NCBI GenBank assembly: GCA_037783545.1
Contig: JBBELK010000678.1
Coordinates: 62,001-126,000 of the forward strand
Direction of reading: 5' to 3'
Length of the DNA: 64,000 nucleotides
Origin: Henricia sp. BOLD:AAB3569
Lineage: Eukaryota; Echinodermata; Asteroidea; Spinulosida; Echinasteridae
Shown: positions 8,161-20,659 of the stretch, in pieces
How positions within the stretch are numbered: position 1 is the stretch's first letter
Layout: every line of letters starts with the position of its first letter
The notes under the pieces: generated by a model
Told to the model about the DNA's origin: nothing
The model's database searches: none
Seen by the model: the letters and a program-made list of their open reading frames with translations, nothing else
Position numbers and translations under genes: made by a program

Positions 8161-11132
8161 GAGAAATTTCAAAGTTTAGAAAAAACTGGGTTGAGGCTTC
8201 CTGACTGCTCTCGCGCAAACCGTGGCTGTCTGTACACACCTCTTTGGGGTACTCCTGAGTTGTGCGCATGCTCAGTCATTCGGACTGTCGTTAACGCACC
8301 GCAGTTTGGCTCGGCAATTTGGTCAAAGTGTGGTCCAAACGTCGGCAAATTTGGAGGTCGAAAAATGTTCCGACGAACTTCAAATTTTGCATGCCCTAAA
8401 CTCTCTATATTGCGCACTTGTCATAAAAAATTGACAGACTTTCGCCGGGAAATGGCAGAGAAATTTCAAAGTTTAGAAAAAACTGGGTTGAGGCTTCCTG
8501 ACTGCTCTCGCGCAAACCGTGGCTGTCTGTACACACCTCTTTGGGGTACTCCTGAGTTGTGCGCATGCTCAGTCATTCGGACTGTCGTTAACGTACCGCA
8601 GTTTGGCTCGGCAATTTGGTCAAAGTGTGGTCCAAACGTCGGCAATTTTGGAGGTCGAAAAATTTTCCGACGAACTTCAAATTTTGCATGCCCTAAACTC
8701 TCTATATTGCGCACTTGTCATAAAAAATTGACAGACTTTCGCCGGGAAATGGCAGAGAAATTTCAAAGTTTAGAAAAAACTGGGTTGAGGCTTCCTGACT
8801 GCTCTCGCGCAAACCGTGGCTGTCTGTACACACCTCTTTGGGGTACTCCTGAGTTGTGCGCATGCTCAGTCATTCGGACTGTCGTTAACGCACCGCAGTT
8901 TGGCTCGGCAATTTGGTCAAAGTGTGGTCCAAACGTCGGCAAATTTGGAGGTCGAAAAATGTTCCGACGAACTTCAAATTTTGCATGCCCTAAACTCTCT
9001 ATATTGCGCACTTGTCATAAAAAATTGACAGACTTTCGCCGGAAAATGGCAGAGAAATTTCAAAGTTTAGAAAAAACTGGGTTGAGGCTTCCTGACTGCT
9101 CTCGCGCAAACCGTGGCTGTCTGTACACACCTCTTTGGGGTACTCCTGAGTTGTGCGCATGCTCAGTCATTCGGACTGTCGTTAACGCACCGCAGTTTGG
9201 CTCGGCAATTTGGTCAAAGTGTGGTCCAAACGTCGGCAAATTTGGAGGTCGAAAAATGTTCCGACGAACTTCAAATTTTGCATGCCCTAAACTCTCTATA
9301 TTGCGCACTTGTCATAAAAAATTGACAGACTTTCGCCGGAAAATGGCAGAGAAATTTCAAAGTTTAGAAAAAACTGGGTTGAGGCTTCCTGACTGCTCTC
9401 GCGCAAACCGTGGCTGTCTGTACACACCTCTTTGGGGTACTCCTGAGTTGTGCGCATGCTCAGTCATTCGGACTGTCGTTAACGCACCGCAGTTTGGCTC
9501 GGCAATTTGGTCAAAGTGTGGTCCAAACGTCGGCAAATTTGGAGGTCGAAAAATGTTCCGACGAACTTCAAATTTTGCATGCCCTAAACTCTTTATATTG
9601 CGCACTTGTCATTAAAAAAATTGACATACTTTCGCCGGGAAATGGCAGAGAAATTTCAAAGTTTAGAAAAAACTGGGTTGAGGCTTCCTGACTGCTCTCG
9701 CGCAAACCGTGGCTGTCTGTACACACCTCTTTGGGGTACTCCTGAGTTGTGCGCATGCTCAGTCATTCGGACTGTCGTTAACGCACCGCAGTTTGGCTCG
9801 GCAATTTGGTCAAAGTGTGGTCCAAACGTCGGCAAATTTGGAGGTCGAAAAATGTTCCGACGAACTTCAAATTTTGCATGCCCTAAACTCTCTATATTGC
9901 GCACTTGTCATAAAAAATTGACAGACTTTCGCCGGGAAATGGCAGAGAAATTTCAAAGTTTAGAAAAAACTGGGTTGAGGCTTCCTGACTGCTCTCGCGC
10001 AAACCGTGGCTGTCTGTACACACCTCTTTGGGGTACTCCTGAGTTGTGCGCATGCTCAGTCATTCGGACTGTCGTTAACGTACCGCAGTTTGGCTCGGCA
10101 ATTTGGTCAAAGTGTGGTCCAAACGTCGGCAATTTTGGAGGTCGAAAAATTTTCCGACGAACTTCAAATTTTGCATGCCCTAAACTCTCTATATTGCGCA
10201 CTTGTCATAAAAAATTGACAGACTTTCGCCGGGAAATGGCAGAGAAATTTCAAAGTTTAGAAAAAACTGGGTTGAGGCTTCCTGACTGCTCTCGCGCAAA
10301 CCGTGGCTGTCTGTACACACCTCTTTGGGGTACTCCTGAGTTGTGCGCATGCTCAGTAATTCGGACTGTCGTTAACGCACCGCAGTTTGACTCGGCAATT
10401 TGGTCAAAGTGTGGTCCAAACGTCGGCAAATTTGGAGGTCGAAAAATGTTCCGACGAACTTCAAATTTTGCATGCCCTAAACTCTCTATATTGCGCACTT
10501 GTCATAAAAAATTGACAGACTTTCGCCGGGAAATGGCACAGAAATTTCAAAGTTTAGAAAAAACTGGGTTGAGGCTTCCTGACTGCTCTCGCGCAAACCG
10601 TGGCTGTCTGTACAGACCTATTTGGGGTACTCCTGAGTTGTGCGCATGCTCAGTCATTCGGACTGTCGTTAACGCACCGCAGTTTGGCTCGGCAATTTGG
10701 TCAAAGTGTGGTCCAAACGTCGGCAAATTTGGAGGTCGAAAAATGTTCCGACGAACTTCAAATTTTGCATGCCCTAAACTCTCTATATTGCGCACTTGTC
10801 ATAAAAAATTGACAGACTTTCGCCGGGAAATGGCAGAGAAATTTCAAAGTTTAGAAAAAACTGGGTTGAGGCTTCCTGACTGCTCTCGCGCAAGCCGTGG
10901 CTGTCTGTACACACCTCTTTGGGGTACTCCTGAGTTGTGCGCATGCTCAGTCATTCGGACTGTCGTTAACGCACCGCAGTTTGGCTCGGCAATTTGGTCA
11001 AAGTGTGGTCCAAACGTCGGCAAATTTGGGGGTCGAAAAATGTTCCGACGAACTTCAAATTTTGCATGCCCTAAACTCTCTATATTGCGCACTTGTCATA
11101 AAAAATTGACAGACTTTCGCCGGGAAATGGAA
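8161..11132 (+). repeat. 10-monomer higher-order repeat, copy B
   Basis: Monomers start at 8161, 8458 (V), 8755 (K), 9052 (K), 9349 (F, CATTAAAA), 9648, 9945 (V), 10242 (D), 10539 (RPI) and 10836 (S). I found no difference from copy A at the tag positions through the RPI monomer. The last monomer differs: here it is S plus G type (A59G, A195G) and it ends in EE type, whereas the copy A counterpart switches to F type in its right half. Copy B therefore probably keeps the original continuation. Confidence 0.94.
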
Positions 11133-12915
11133 GAGAAATTTCAAAGTTTAGAAAAAACTGGGTTGAGGCTTCCTGACTGCTCTCGCGCAAACCGTGGCTG
11201 TCTGTACACACCTCTTTGGGGTACTCCTGAGTTGTGCGCATGCTCAGTCATTCGGACTGTCGTTAACGCACCGCAGTTTGGCTCGGCAATTTGGTCAAAG
11301 TGTGGTCCAAACGTCGGCAAATTTGGAGGTCGAAAAATGTTCCGACGAACTTCAAATTTTGCATGCCCTAAACTCTCTATATTGCGCACTTGTCATAAAA
11401 AATTGACAGACTTTCGCCGGGAAATGGCAGAGAAATTTCAAAGTTTAGAAAAAACTGGGTTGAGGCTTCCTGACTGCTCTCGCGCAAACCGTGGCTGTCT
11501 GTACACACCTCTTTGGGGTACTCCTGAGTTGTGCGCATGCTCAGTCATTCGGACTGTCGTTAACGCACCGCAGTTTGGCTCGGCAATTTGGTCAAAGTGT
11601 GGTCCAAACGTCGGCAAATTTGGAGGTCGAAAAATGTTCCGACGAACTTCAAATTTTGCATGCCCTAAACTCTCTATATTGCGCACTTGTCATAAAAAAT
11701 TGACAGACTTTCGCCGGGAAATGGCAGAGATATTTCAAAGTTTAGAAAAAACTGGGTTGAGGCTTCCTGACTGCTCTCGCGCAAGCCGTGGCTGTCTGTA
11801 CACACCTCTTTGGGGTACTCCTGAGTTGTGCGCATGCTCAGTCATTCGGACTGTCGTTAACGCACCGCAGTTTGGCTCGGCAATTTGGTCAAAGTGTGGT
11901 CCAAACGTCGGCAAATTTGGGGGTCGAAAAATTTTCCGACGAACTTCAAATTTTGCATGCCCTAAACTCTCTATATTGCGCACTTGTCATAAAAAATTGA
12001 CAGACTTTCGCCGGGAAATGGAAGAGAAATTTCAAAGTTTAGAAAAAACTGGGTTGAGGCTTCCTGACTGCTCTCGCGCAAACCGTGGCTGTCTGTACAC
12101 ACCTCTTTGGGGTACTCCTGAGTTGTGCGCATGCTCAGTCATTCGGACTGTCGTTAACGCACCGCAGTTTGGCTCGGCAATTTGGTCAAAGTGTGGTCCA
12201 AACGTCGGCAAATTTGGAGGTCGAAAAATGTTCCGACGAACTTCAAATTTTGCATGCCCTAAACTCTCTATATTGCGCACTTGTCATAAAAAATTGACAG
12301 ACTTTCGCAAGGAAATGGCAGAGAAATTTCAAAGTTTAGAAAAAAACTGGGTTGAGGCTTCCTGACTGCTCTCGCGCAAACCGTGGCTGTCTGTACACAC
12401 CTCTTTGGGGTACTCCTGAGTTGTGCGCATGCTCAGTCATTCGGACTGTCGTTAACGCACCGCAGTTTGGCTCGGCAATTTGGTCAAAGTGTGGTCCAAA
12501 CGTCGGCAAATTTGGAGGTCGAAAAATGTTCCGACGAACTTCAAATTTTGCATGCCCTAAACTCTCTATATTGCGCACTTGTCATAAAAAATTGACAGAC
12601 TTTCGCCGGGAAATGGCAGAGAAATTTCAAAGTTTAGAAAAAACTGGGTTGAGGCTTCCTGACTGCTCTCGCGCAAACCGTGGCTGTCTGTACACACCTC
12701 TTTGGGGTACTCCTGAGTTGTGCGCATGCTCAGTCATTCGGACTGTCGTTAACGCACCGCAGTTTGGCTCGGCAATTTGGTCAAAGTGTGGTCCAAACGT
12801 CGGCAAATTTGGAGGTCGAAAAATGTTCCGACGAACTTTAAATTTTGCATGCCCTAAACTCTCTATATTGCGCACTTGTCATAAAAAATTGACAGACTTT
12901 CGCCGGGAAATGGCA
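11133..12915 (+). repeat. Satellite segment with early EE, I, S and G type monomers
   Basis: Six monomers start at 11133, 11430, 11727, 12024, 12321 and 12619. The 11727 monomer combines A5T, A59G, A195G and G207T. The next (12024) carries C296A on its left flank and CGCAAGG in place of CGCCGGG near its right end. The same two-monomer pair recurs at 12916 and 13213, 1189 bp later, which marks a 4-monomer duplication. The 12619 monomer has ACTTTAAAT in place of ACTTCAAAT. Confidence 0.9.
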
Positions 12916-15900
12916 GAGAAATTTCAAAGTTTAGAAAAAACTGGGTTGAGGCTTCCTGACTGCTCTCGCGCAAGCCGTGGCTGTCTGTACACACCTCTTT
13001 GGGGTACTCCTGAGTTGTGCGCATGCTCAGTCATTCGGACTGTCGTTAACGCACCGCAGTTTGGCTCGGCAATTTGGTCAAAGTGTGGTCCAAACGTCGG
13101 CAAATTTGGGGGTCGAAAAATTTTCCGACGAACTTCAAATTTTGCATGCCCTAAACTCTCTATATTGCGCACTTGTCATAAAAAATTGACAGACTTTCGC
13201 CGGGAAATGGAAGAGAAATTTCAAAGTTTAGAAAAAACTGGGTTGAGGCTTCCTGACTGCTCTCGCGCAAACCGTGGCTGTCTGTACACACCTCTTTGGG
13301 GTACTCCTGAGTTGTGCGCATGCTCAGTCATTCGGACTGTCGTTAACGCACCGCAGTTTGGCTCGGCAATTTGGTCAAAGTGTGGTCCAAACGTCGGCAA
13401 ATTTGGAGGTCGAAAAATGTTCCGACGAACTTCAAATTTTGCATGCCCTAAACTCTCTATATTGCGCACTTGTCATAAAAAATTGACAGACTTTCGCAAG
13501 GAAATGGCAGAGAAATTTCAAAGTTTAGAAAAAACTGGGTTGAGGCTTCCTGACTGCTCTCGCGCAAACCGTGGCTGTCTGTACACACCTCTTTGGGGTA
13601 CTCCTGAGTTGTGCGCATGCTCAGTCATTCGGACTGTCGTTAACGCACCGCAGTTTGGCTCGGCAATTTGGTCAAAGTGTGGTCCAAACGTCGGCAAATT
13701 TGGAGGTCGAAAAATGTTCCGACGAACTTCAAATTTTGCATGCCCTAAACTCTCTATATTGCGCACTTGTCATAAAAAATTGACAGACTTTCGCCGGGAA
13801 ATGGCAGAGATATTTCAAAGTTTAGAAAAAACTGGGTTGAGGCTTCCTGACTGCTCTCGCGCAAACCGTGGCTGTCTGTACACACCTCTTTGGGGTACTC
13901 CTGAGTTGTGCGCATGCTCAGTCATTCGGACTGTCGTTAACGCACCGCAGTTTGGCTCGGCAATTTGGTCAAAGTGTGGTCCAAACGTCGGCAAATTTGG
14001 AGGTCGAAAAATGTTCCGACGAACTTCAAATTTTGCATGCCCTAAACTCTCTATATTGCGCACTTGTCATAAAAAATTGACAGACTTTCGCCGGGAAATG
14101 GCAGAGAAATTTCAAAGTTTAGAAAAAACTGGGTTGAGGCTTCCTGACTGCTCTCGCGCAAGCCGTGGCTGTCTGTACACACCTCTTTGGGGTACTCCTG
14201 AGTTGTGCGCATGCTCAGTCATTCGGACTGTCGTTAACGCACCGCAGTTTGGCTCGGCAATTTGGTCAAAGTGTGGTCCAAACGTCGGCAAATTTGGAGG
14301 TCGAAAAATGTTCCGACGAACTTCAAATTTTGCATGCCCTAAACTCTCTATATTGCGCACTTGTCATAAAAAATTGACAGACTTTCGCCGGGAAATGGCT
14401 GAGAAATTTCAAAGTTTAGAAAAAACTGGGTTGAGGCTTCCTGACTGCTCTCGCGCAAACCGTGGCTGTCTGTACACACCTCTTTGGGGTACTTCTGAGT
14501 TGTGCGCATGCTCAGTCATTCGGACTGTCGTTAACGCACCGCAGTTTGGCTCGGCAATTTGGTCAAAGTGTGGTCCAAACGTCGGCAAATTTGGAGGTCG
14601 AAAAATGTTCCAACGAACTTCAAATTGTGCATGCCCTAAACTCTCTATATTGCGCACTTGTCATAAAAAATTGACAGACTTTCGCCGGGAAATGGCAGAG
14701 AAATTTCAAAGTTTAGAAAAAAACTGGGTTGAGGCTTCCTGACTGCTCTCGCGCAAACCGTGGCTGTCTGTACACACCTCTTTGGGGTACTCCTGAGTTG
14801 TGCGCATGCTCAGTCATTCGGACTGTCGTTAACGCACCGCAGTTTGGCTCGGCAATTTGGTCAAAGTGTGGTCCAAACGTCGGCAAATTTGGGGGTCGAA
14901 AAATGTTCCGACGAACTTCAAATTTTGCATGCCCTAAACTCTCTATATTGCGCACTTGTCATAAAAAATTGACAGACTTTCGCCGGGAAATGGAAGAGAA
15001 ATTTCAAAGTTTAGAAAAAACTGGGTTGAGGCTTCCTGACTGCTCTCGCGCAAACCGTGGCTGTCTGTACACACCTCTTTGGGGTACTCCTGAGTTGTGC
15101 GCATGCTCAGTCATTCGGACTGTCGTTAACGCACCGCAGTTTGGCTCGGCAATTTGGTCAAAGTGTGGTCCAAACGTCGGCAAATTTGGAGGTCGAAAAA
15201 TGTTCCGACGAACTTCAAATTTTGCATGCCCTAAACTCTCTATATTGCGCACTTGTCATAAAAAATTGACAGACTTTCGCCGGGAAATGGCAGAGAAATT
15301 TCAAAGTTTAGAAAAAACTGGGTTGAGGCTTCCTGACTGCTCTCGCGCAAACCGTGGCTGTCTGTACACACCTGTTTGGGGTACTCCTGAGTTGTGCGCA
15401 TGCTCAGTCATTCGGACTGTCGTTAACGCACCGCAGTTTGGCTCGGCAATTTGGTCAAAGTGTGGTCCAAACGTCGGCAAATTTGGAGGTCGAAAAATGT
15501 TCCGACGAACTTCAAATTTTGCATGCCCTAAACTCTCTATATTGCGCACTTGTCATAAAAAATTGACAGACTTTCGCCGGGAAATGGCAGAGATATTTCA
15601 AAGTTTAGAAAAAACTGGGTTGAGGCTTCCTGACTGCTCTCGCGCAAACCGTGGCTGTCTGTACACACCTCTTTGGGGTACTCCTGAGTTGTGCGCATGC
15701 TCAGTCATTCGGACTGTCGTTAACGCACCGCAGTTTGGCTCGGCAATTTGGTCAAAGTGTGGTCCAAACGTCGGCAAATTTGGAGGTCGAAAAATGTTCC
15801 GACGAACTTCAAATTTTGCATGCCCTAAACTCTCTATATTGCGCACTTGTCATAAAAAATTGACAGACTTTCGCCGGGAAATGGCAGACAAATTTCAAAG

Positions 15901-17076
15901 TTTAGAAAAAACTGGGTTGAGGCTTCCTGACTGCTCTCGCGCAAGCCGTGGCTGTCTGTACACACCTCTTTGGGGTACTCCTGAGTTGTGCGCATGCTCA
16001 GTCATTCGGACTGTCGTTAACGCACCGCAGTTTGGCTCGGCAATTTGGTCAAAGTGTGGTCCAAACGTCGGCAAATTTGGAGGTCGAAAAATGTTCCGAC
16101 GAACTTCAAATTTTGCATGCCCTAAACTCTCTATATTGCGCACTTGTCATAAAAAATTGACAGACTTTCGCCGGGAAATGGCTGAGAAATTTCAAAGTTT
16201 AGAAAAAACTGGGTTGAGGCTTCCTGACTGCTCTCGCGCAAACCGTGGCTGTCTGTACACACCTCTTTGGGGTACTCCTGAGTTGTGCGCATGCTCAGTC
16301 ATTCGGACTGTCGTTAACGCACCGCAGTTTGGCTCGGCAATTTGGTCAAAGTGTGGTCCAAACGTCGGCAAATTTGGAGGTCGAAAAATGTTCCAACGAA
16401 CTTCAAATTGTGCATGCCCTAAACTCTCTATATTGCGCACTTGTCATAAAAAATTGACAGACTTTCGCCGGGAAATGGCAGAGAAATTTCAAAGTTTAGA
16501 AAAAAACTGGGTTGAGGCTTCCTGACTGCTCTCGCGCAAACCGTGGCTGTCTGTACACACCTCTTTGGGGTACTCCTGAGTTGTGCGCATGCTCAGTCAT
16601 TCGGACTGTCGTTAACGCACCGCAGTTTGGCTCGGCAATTTGGTCAAAGTGTGGTCCAAACGTCGGCAAATTTGGGGGTCGAAAAATGTTCCGACGAACT
16701 TCAAATTTTGCATGCCCTAAACTCTCTATATTGCGCACTTGTCATAAAAAATTGACAGACTTTCGCCGGGAAATGGAAGAGAAATTTCAAAGTTTAGAAA
16801 AAACTGGGTTGAGGCTTCCTGACTGCTCTCGCGCAAACCGTGGCTGTCTGTACACACCTCTTTGGGGTACTCCTGAGTTGTGCGCATGCTCAGTAATTCG
16901 GACTGTCGTTAACGCACCGCAGTTTGACTCGGCAATTTGGTCAAAGTGTGGTCCAAACGTCGGCAAATTTGGAGGTCGAAAAATGTTCCGACGAACTTCA
17001 AATTTTGCATGCCCTAAACTCTTTATATTGCGCACTTGTCATAAAAAAATTGACATACTTTCGCCGGGAAATGGCA
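12916..17076 (+). repeat. 6-monomer higher-order repeat, two copies plus the start of a third
   Basis: The order is G type; EE-flanked; plain; I type; S type ending in GCTGAG; then a monomer with CCAACGA plus T227G. Copies begin at 12916, 14698 and 16481 (periods 1782 and 1783). In the second and third copies the leading monomer also has an extra A in its first A run. Private changes date the copies as separate: ACTTCTGAG at 14492 in copy one, ACCTGTTTG near 15372 and CAGACAAAT near 15888 in copy two. The third copy breaks off inside the monomer at 16779, which is EE-flanked, D type and F type together, and so looks like a recombinant. Confidence 0.92.
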
Positions 17077-18562
17077 GAGAAATTTCAAAGTTTAGAAAAA
17101 ACTGGGTTGACGCTTCCTGACTGCTCTCGCGCAAACCGTGGCTGTCTGTACACACCTCTTTGGGGTACTCCTGAGTTGTGCGCATGCTCAGTCATTCGGA
17201 CTGTCGTTAACGCACCGCAGTTTGGCTCGGCAATTTGGTCAAAGTGTGGTCCAAACGTCGGCAAATTTGGAGGTCGAAAAATGTTCCGACGAACTTCAAA
17301 TTTTGCATGCCCTAAACTCTCTATATTGCGCACTTGTCATAAAAAAATTGACAGACTTTCGCCGGGAAATGGCAGAGAAATTTCAAAGTTTAGAAAAAAC
17401 TGGGTTGAGGCTTCCTGACTGCTCTCGCGCAAACCGTGGCTGTCTGTACACACCTCTTTGGGGTACTCCTGAGTTGTGCGCATGCTCAGTCATTCGGACT
17501 GTCGTTAACGTACCGCAGTTTGGCTCGGCAATTTGGTCAAAGTGTGGTCCAAACGTCGGCAATTTTGGAGGTCGAAAAATTTTCCGACGAACTTCAAATT
17601 TTGCATGCCCTAAACTCTCTATATTGCGCACTTGTCATAAAAAATTGACAGACTTTCGCCGGGAAATGGCAGAGAAATTTCAAAGTTTAGAAAAAACTGG
17701 GTTGAGGCTTCCTGACTGCTCTCGCGCAAACCGTGGCTGTCTGTACACACCTCTTTGGGGTACTCCTGAGTTGTGCGCATGCTCAGTAATTCGGACTGTC
17801 GTTAACGCACCGCAGTTTGACTCGGCAATTTGGTCAAAGTGTGGTCCAAACGTCGGCAAATTTGGAGGTCGAAAAATGTTCCGACGAACTTCAAATTTTG
17901 CATGCCCTAAACTCTCTATATTGCGCACTTGTCATAAAAAATTGACAGACTTTCGCCGGGAAATGGCACAGAAATTTCAAAGTTTAGAAAAAACTGGGTT
18001 GAGGCTTCCTGACTGCTCTCGCGCAAACCGTGGCTGTCTGTACAGACCTATTTGGGGTACTCCTGAGTTGTGCGCATGCTCAGTCATTCGGACTGTCGTT
18101 AACGCACCGCAGTTTGGCTCGGCAATTTGGTCAAAGTGTGGTCCAAACGTCGGCAAATTTGGAGGTCGAAAAATGTTCCGACGAACTTCAAATTTTGCAT
18201 GCCCTAAACTCTCTATATTGCGCACTTGTCATAAAAAATTGACAGACTTTCGCCGGGAAATGGCAGAGAAATTTCAAAGTTTAGAAAAAACTGGGTTGAG
18301 GCTTCCTGACTGCTCTCGCGCAAGCCGTGGCTGTCTGTACACACCTCTTTGGGGTACTCCTGAGTTGTGCGCATGCTCAGTCATTCGGACTGTCGTTAAC
18401 GCACCGCAGTTTGGCTCGGCAATTTGGTCAAAGTGTGGTCCAAACGTCGGCAAATTTGGAGGTCGAAAAATGTTCCGACGAACTTCAAATTTTGCATGCC
18501 CTAAACTCTCTATATTGCGCACTTGTCATAAAAAATTGACAGACTTTCGCCGGGAAATGGCA
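17077..18562 (+). repeat. Satellite segment containing a cassette-free V-D-RPI-S module
   Basis: Monomers start at 17077 (TTGACGCTT in place of TTGAGGCTT, one extra A in the second run), 17375 (V), 17672 (D), 17969 (RPI) and 18266 (S). The order from 17375 equals that at 6972, 9945, 52151 and 56430. The monomer that would hold a cassette (18563) is intact at positions 150-160, giving an empty-site reference for the cassette insertion. Confidence 0.92.
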
Positions 18563-20659
18563 GAGAAATTTCAAAGTTTAGAAAAAACTGGGTTGAGGCT
18601 TCCTGACTGCTCTCGCGCAAACCGTGGCTGTCTGTACACACCTCTTTGGGGTACTCCTGAGTTGTGCGCATGCTCAGTCATTCGGACTGTCGTTAACGCA
18701 CCGCAGTTTGGCTCGGCAATTTGGTCAAAGTGTGGTCCAAACGTCGGCAAATTTGGAGGTCGAAAAATGTTCCGACGAACTTCAAATTTTGCATGCCCTA
18801 AACTCTCTATATTGCGCACTTGTCATAAAAAATTGACAGACTTTCGCCGGGAAATGGAAGAGAAATTTCAAAGTTTAGAAAAAACTGGGTTGAGGCTTCC
18901 TGACTGCTCTCGCGCAAACCGTGGCTGTCTGTACACACCTCTTTGGGGTACTCCTGAGTTGTGCGCATGCTCAGTCATTCGGACTGTCGTTAACGCACCG
19001 CAGTTTGGCTCGGCAATTTGGTCAAAGTGTGGTCCAAACGTCGGCAAATTTGGAGGTCGAAAAATGTTCCGACGAACTTCAAATTTTGCATGCCCTAAAC
19101 TCTCTATATTGCGCACTTGTCATAAAAAATTGACAGACTTTCGCCGGGAAATGGCAGAGATATTTCAAAGTTTAGAAAAAACTGGGTTGAGGCTTCCTGA
19201 CTGCTCTCGCGCAAACCGTGGCTGTCTGTACACACCTCTTTGGGGTACTCCTGAGTTGTGCGCATGCTCAGTCATTCGGACTGTCGTTAACGCACCGCAG
19301 TTTGGCTCGGCAATTTGGTCAAAGTGTGGTCCAAACGTCGGCAAATTTGGAGGTCGAAAAATGTTCCGACGAACTTCAAATTTTGCATGCCCTAAACTCT
19401 CTATATTGCGCACTTGTCATAAAAAATTGACAGACTTTCGCCGGGAAATGGAAGAGAAATTTCAAAGTTTAGAAAAAACTGGGTTGAGGCTTCCTGACTG
19501 CTCTCGCGCAAACCGTGGCTGTCTGTACACACCTCTTTGGGGTACTCCTGAGTTGTGCGCATGCTTAGTCATTCGGACTGTCGTTAACGCACCGCAGTTT
19601 GGCTCGGCAATTTGGTCAAAGTGTGGTCCAAACGTCGGCAAATTTGGAGGTCGAAAAATGTTCCGACGAACTTCAAATTTTGCATGCCCTAAACTCTCTA
19701 TATTGCGCACTTGTCATAAAAAATTGACAGACTTTCGCCGGGAAATGGCTGAGAAATTTCAAAGTTTAGTAAAAACTGGGTTGAGGCTTTCTGACTGCTC
19801 TCGCGCAAACCGTGGCTGTCTGTACACACCTCTTTGGGGTACTCCTGAGTTGTGCGCATGCTCAGTCATTCGGACTGTCGTTAACGCACCGCAGTTTGGC
19901 TCGGCAATTTGGTCAAAGTGTGGTCCAAACGTCGGCAAATTTGGAGGTCGAAAAATGTTCCGACGAACTTCAAATTTTGCATGCCCTAAACTCTCTATAT
20001 TGCGCACTTGTCATAAAAAATTGACAGACTTTCGCCGGGAAATGGCAGAGAAATTTCAAAGTTTCGAAAAAACTGGGTTGAGGCTTCCTGACTGCTCTCG
20101 CGCAAACCGTGGCTGTCTGTACACACCTCTTTGGGGTACTCCTGAGTTGTGCGCATGCTCAGTCATTCGGACTGTCGTTAACGCACCGCAGTTTGGCTCG
20201 GCAATTTGGTCAAAGTGTGGTCCAAACGTCGGCAAATTTGGAGGTCGAAAAATGTTCCGACGAACTTCAAATTTTGCATGCCCTAAACTCTCTATATTGC
20301 GCACTTGTCATAAAAAATTGACAGACTTTCGCCGGGAAATGGCAGAGATATTTCAAAGTTTAGAAAAAACTGGGTTGAGGCTTCCTGACTGCTCTCGCGC
20401 AAACCATGGCTGTCTGTACACACCTCTTTGGGGTACTCCTGAGTTGTGCGCATGCTCAGTCATTCGGACTGTCGTTAACGCACCGCAGTTTGGCTCGGCA
20501 ATTTGGTCAAAGTGTGGTCCAAACGTCGGCAAATTTGGAGGTCGAAAAATGTTCCGACGAACTTCAAATTTTGCATGCCCTAAACTCTCTATATTGCGCA
20601 CTTGTCATAAAAAATTGACAGACTTTCGCCGGGAAATGCAGAGAAATTTCAAAGTTTAG
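17138..20659 (+). other. Longest forward open frame (1173 codons) through the satellite; judged non-coding
   Basis: Each monomer is 99 codons long, and one forward frame has no stop, so any run of monomers without a net frameshift reads open. The 99-residue unit would contain seven cysteines (in DCS, GCL, LCAC, KCG, ACP and TCH) and many basic residues, and could be mistaken for a repetitive secreted protein. Against a gene: the start is only the first ATG in a repeat, the frame ends at a 1-bp deletion (AAATGCAGAG), and recurrent variants are mostly amino-acid changing (about 17 of the 20 types I listed). Single-base insertions in the A runs break the frame many times across the window. A stop-free 99-codon frame is expected by chance about 0.9% of the time per frame at equal base use. 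Confidence 0.85.
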
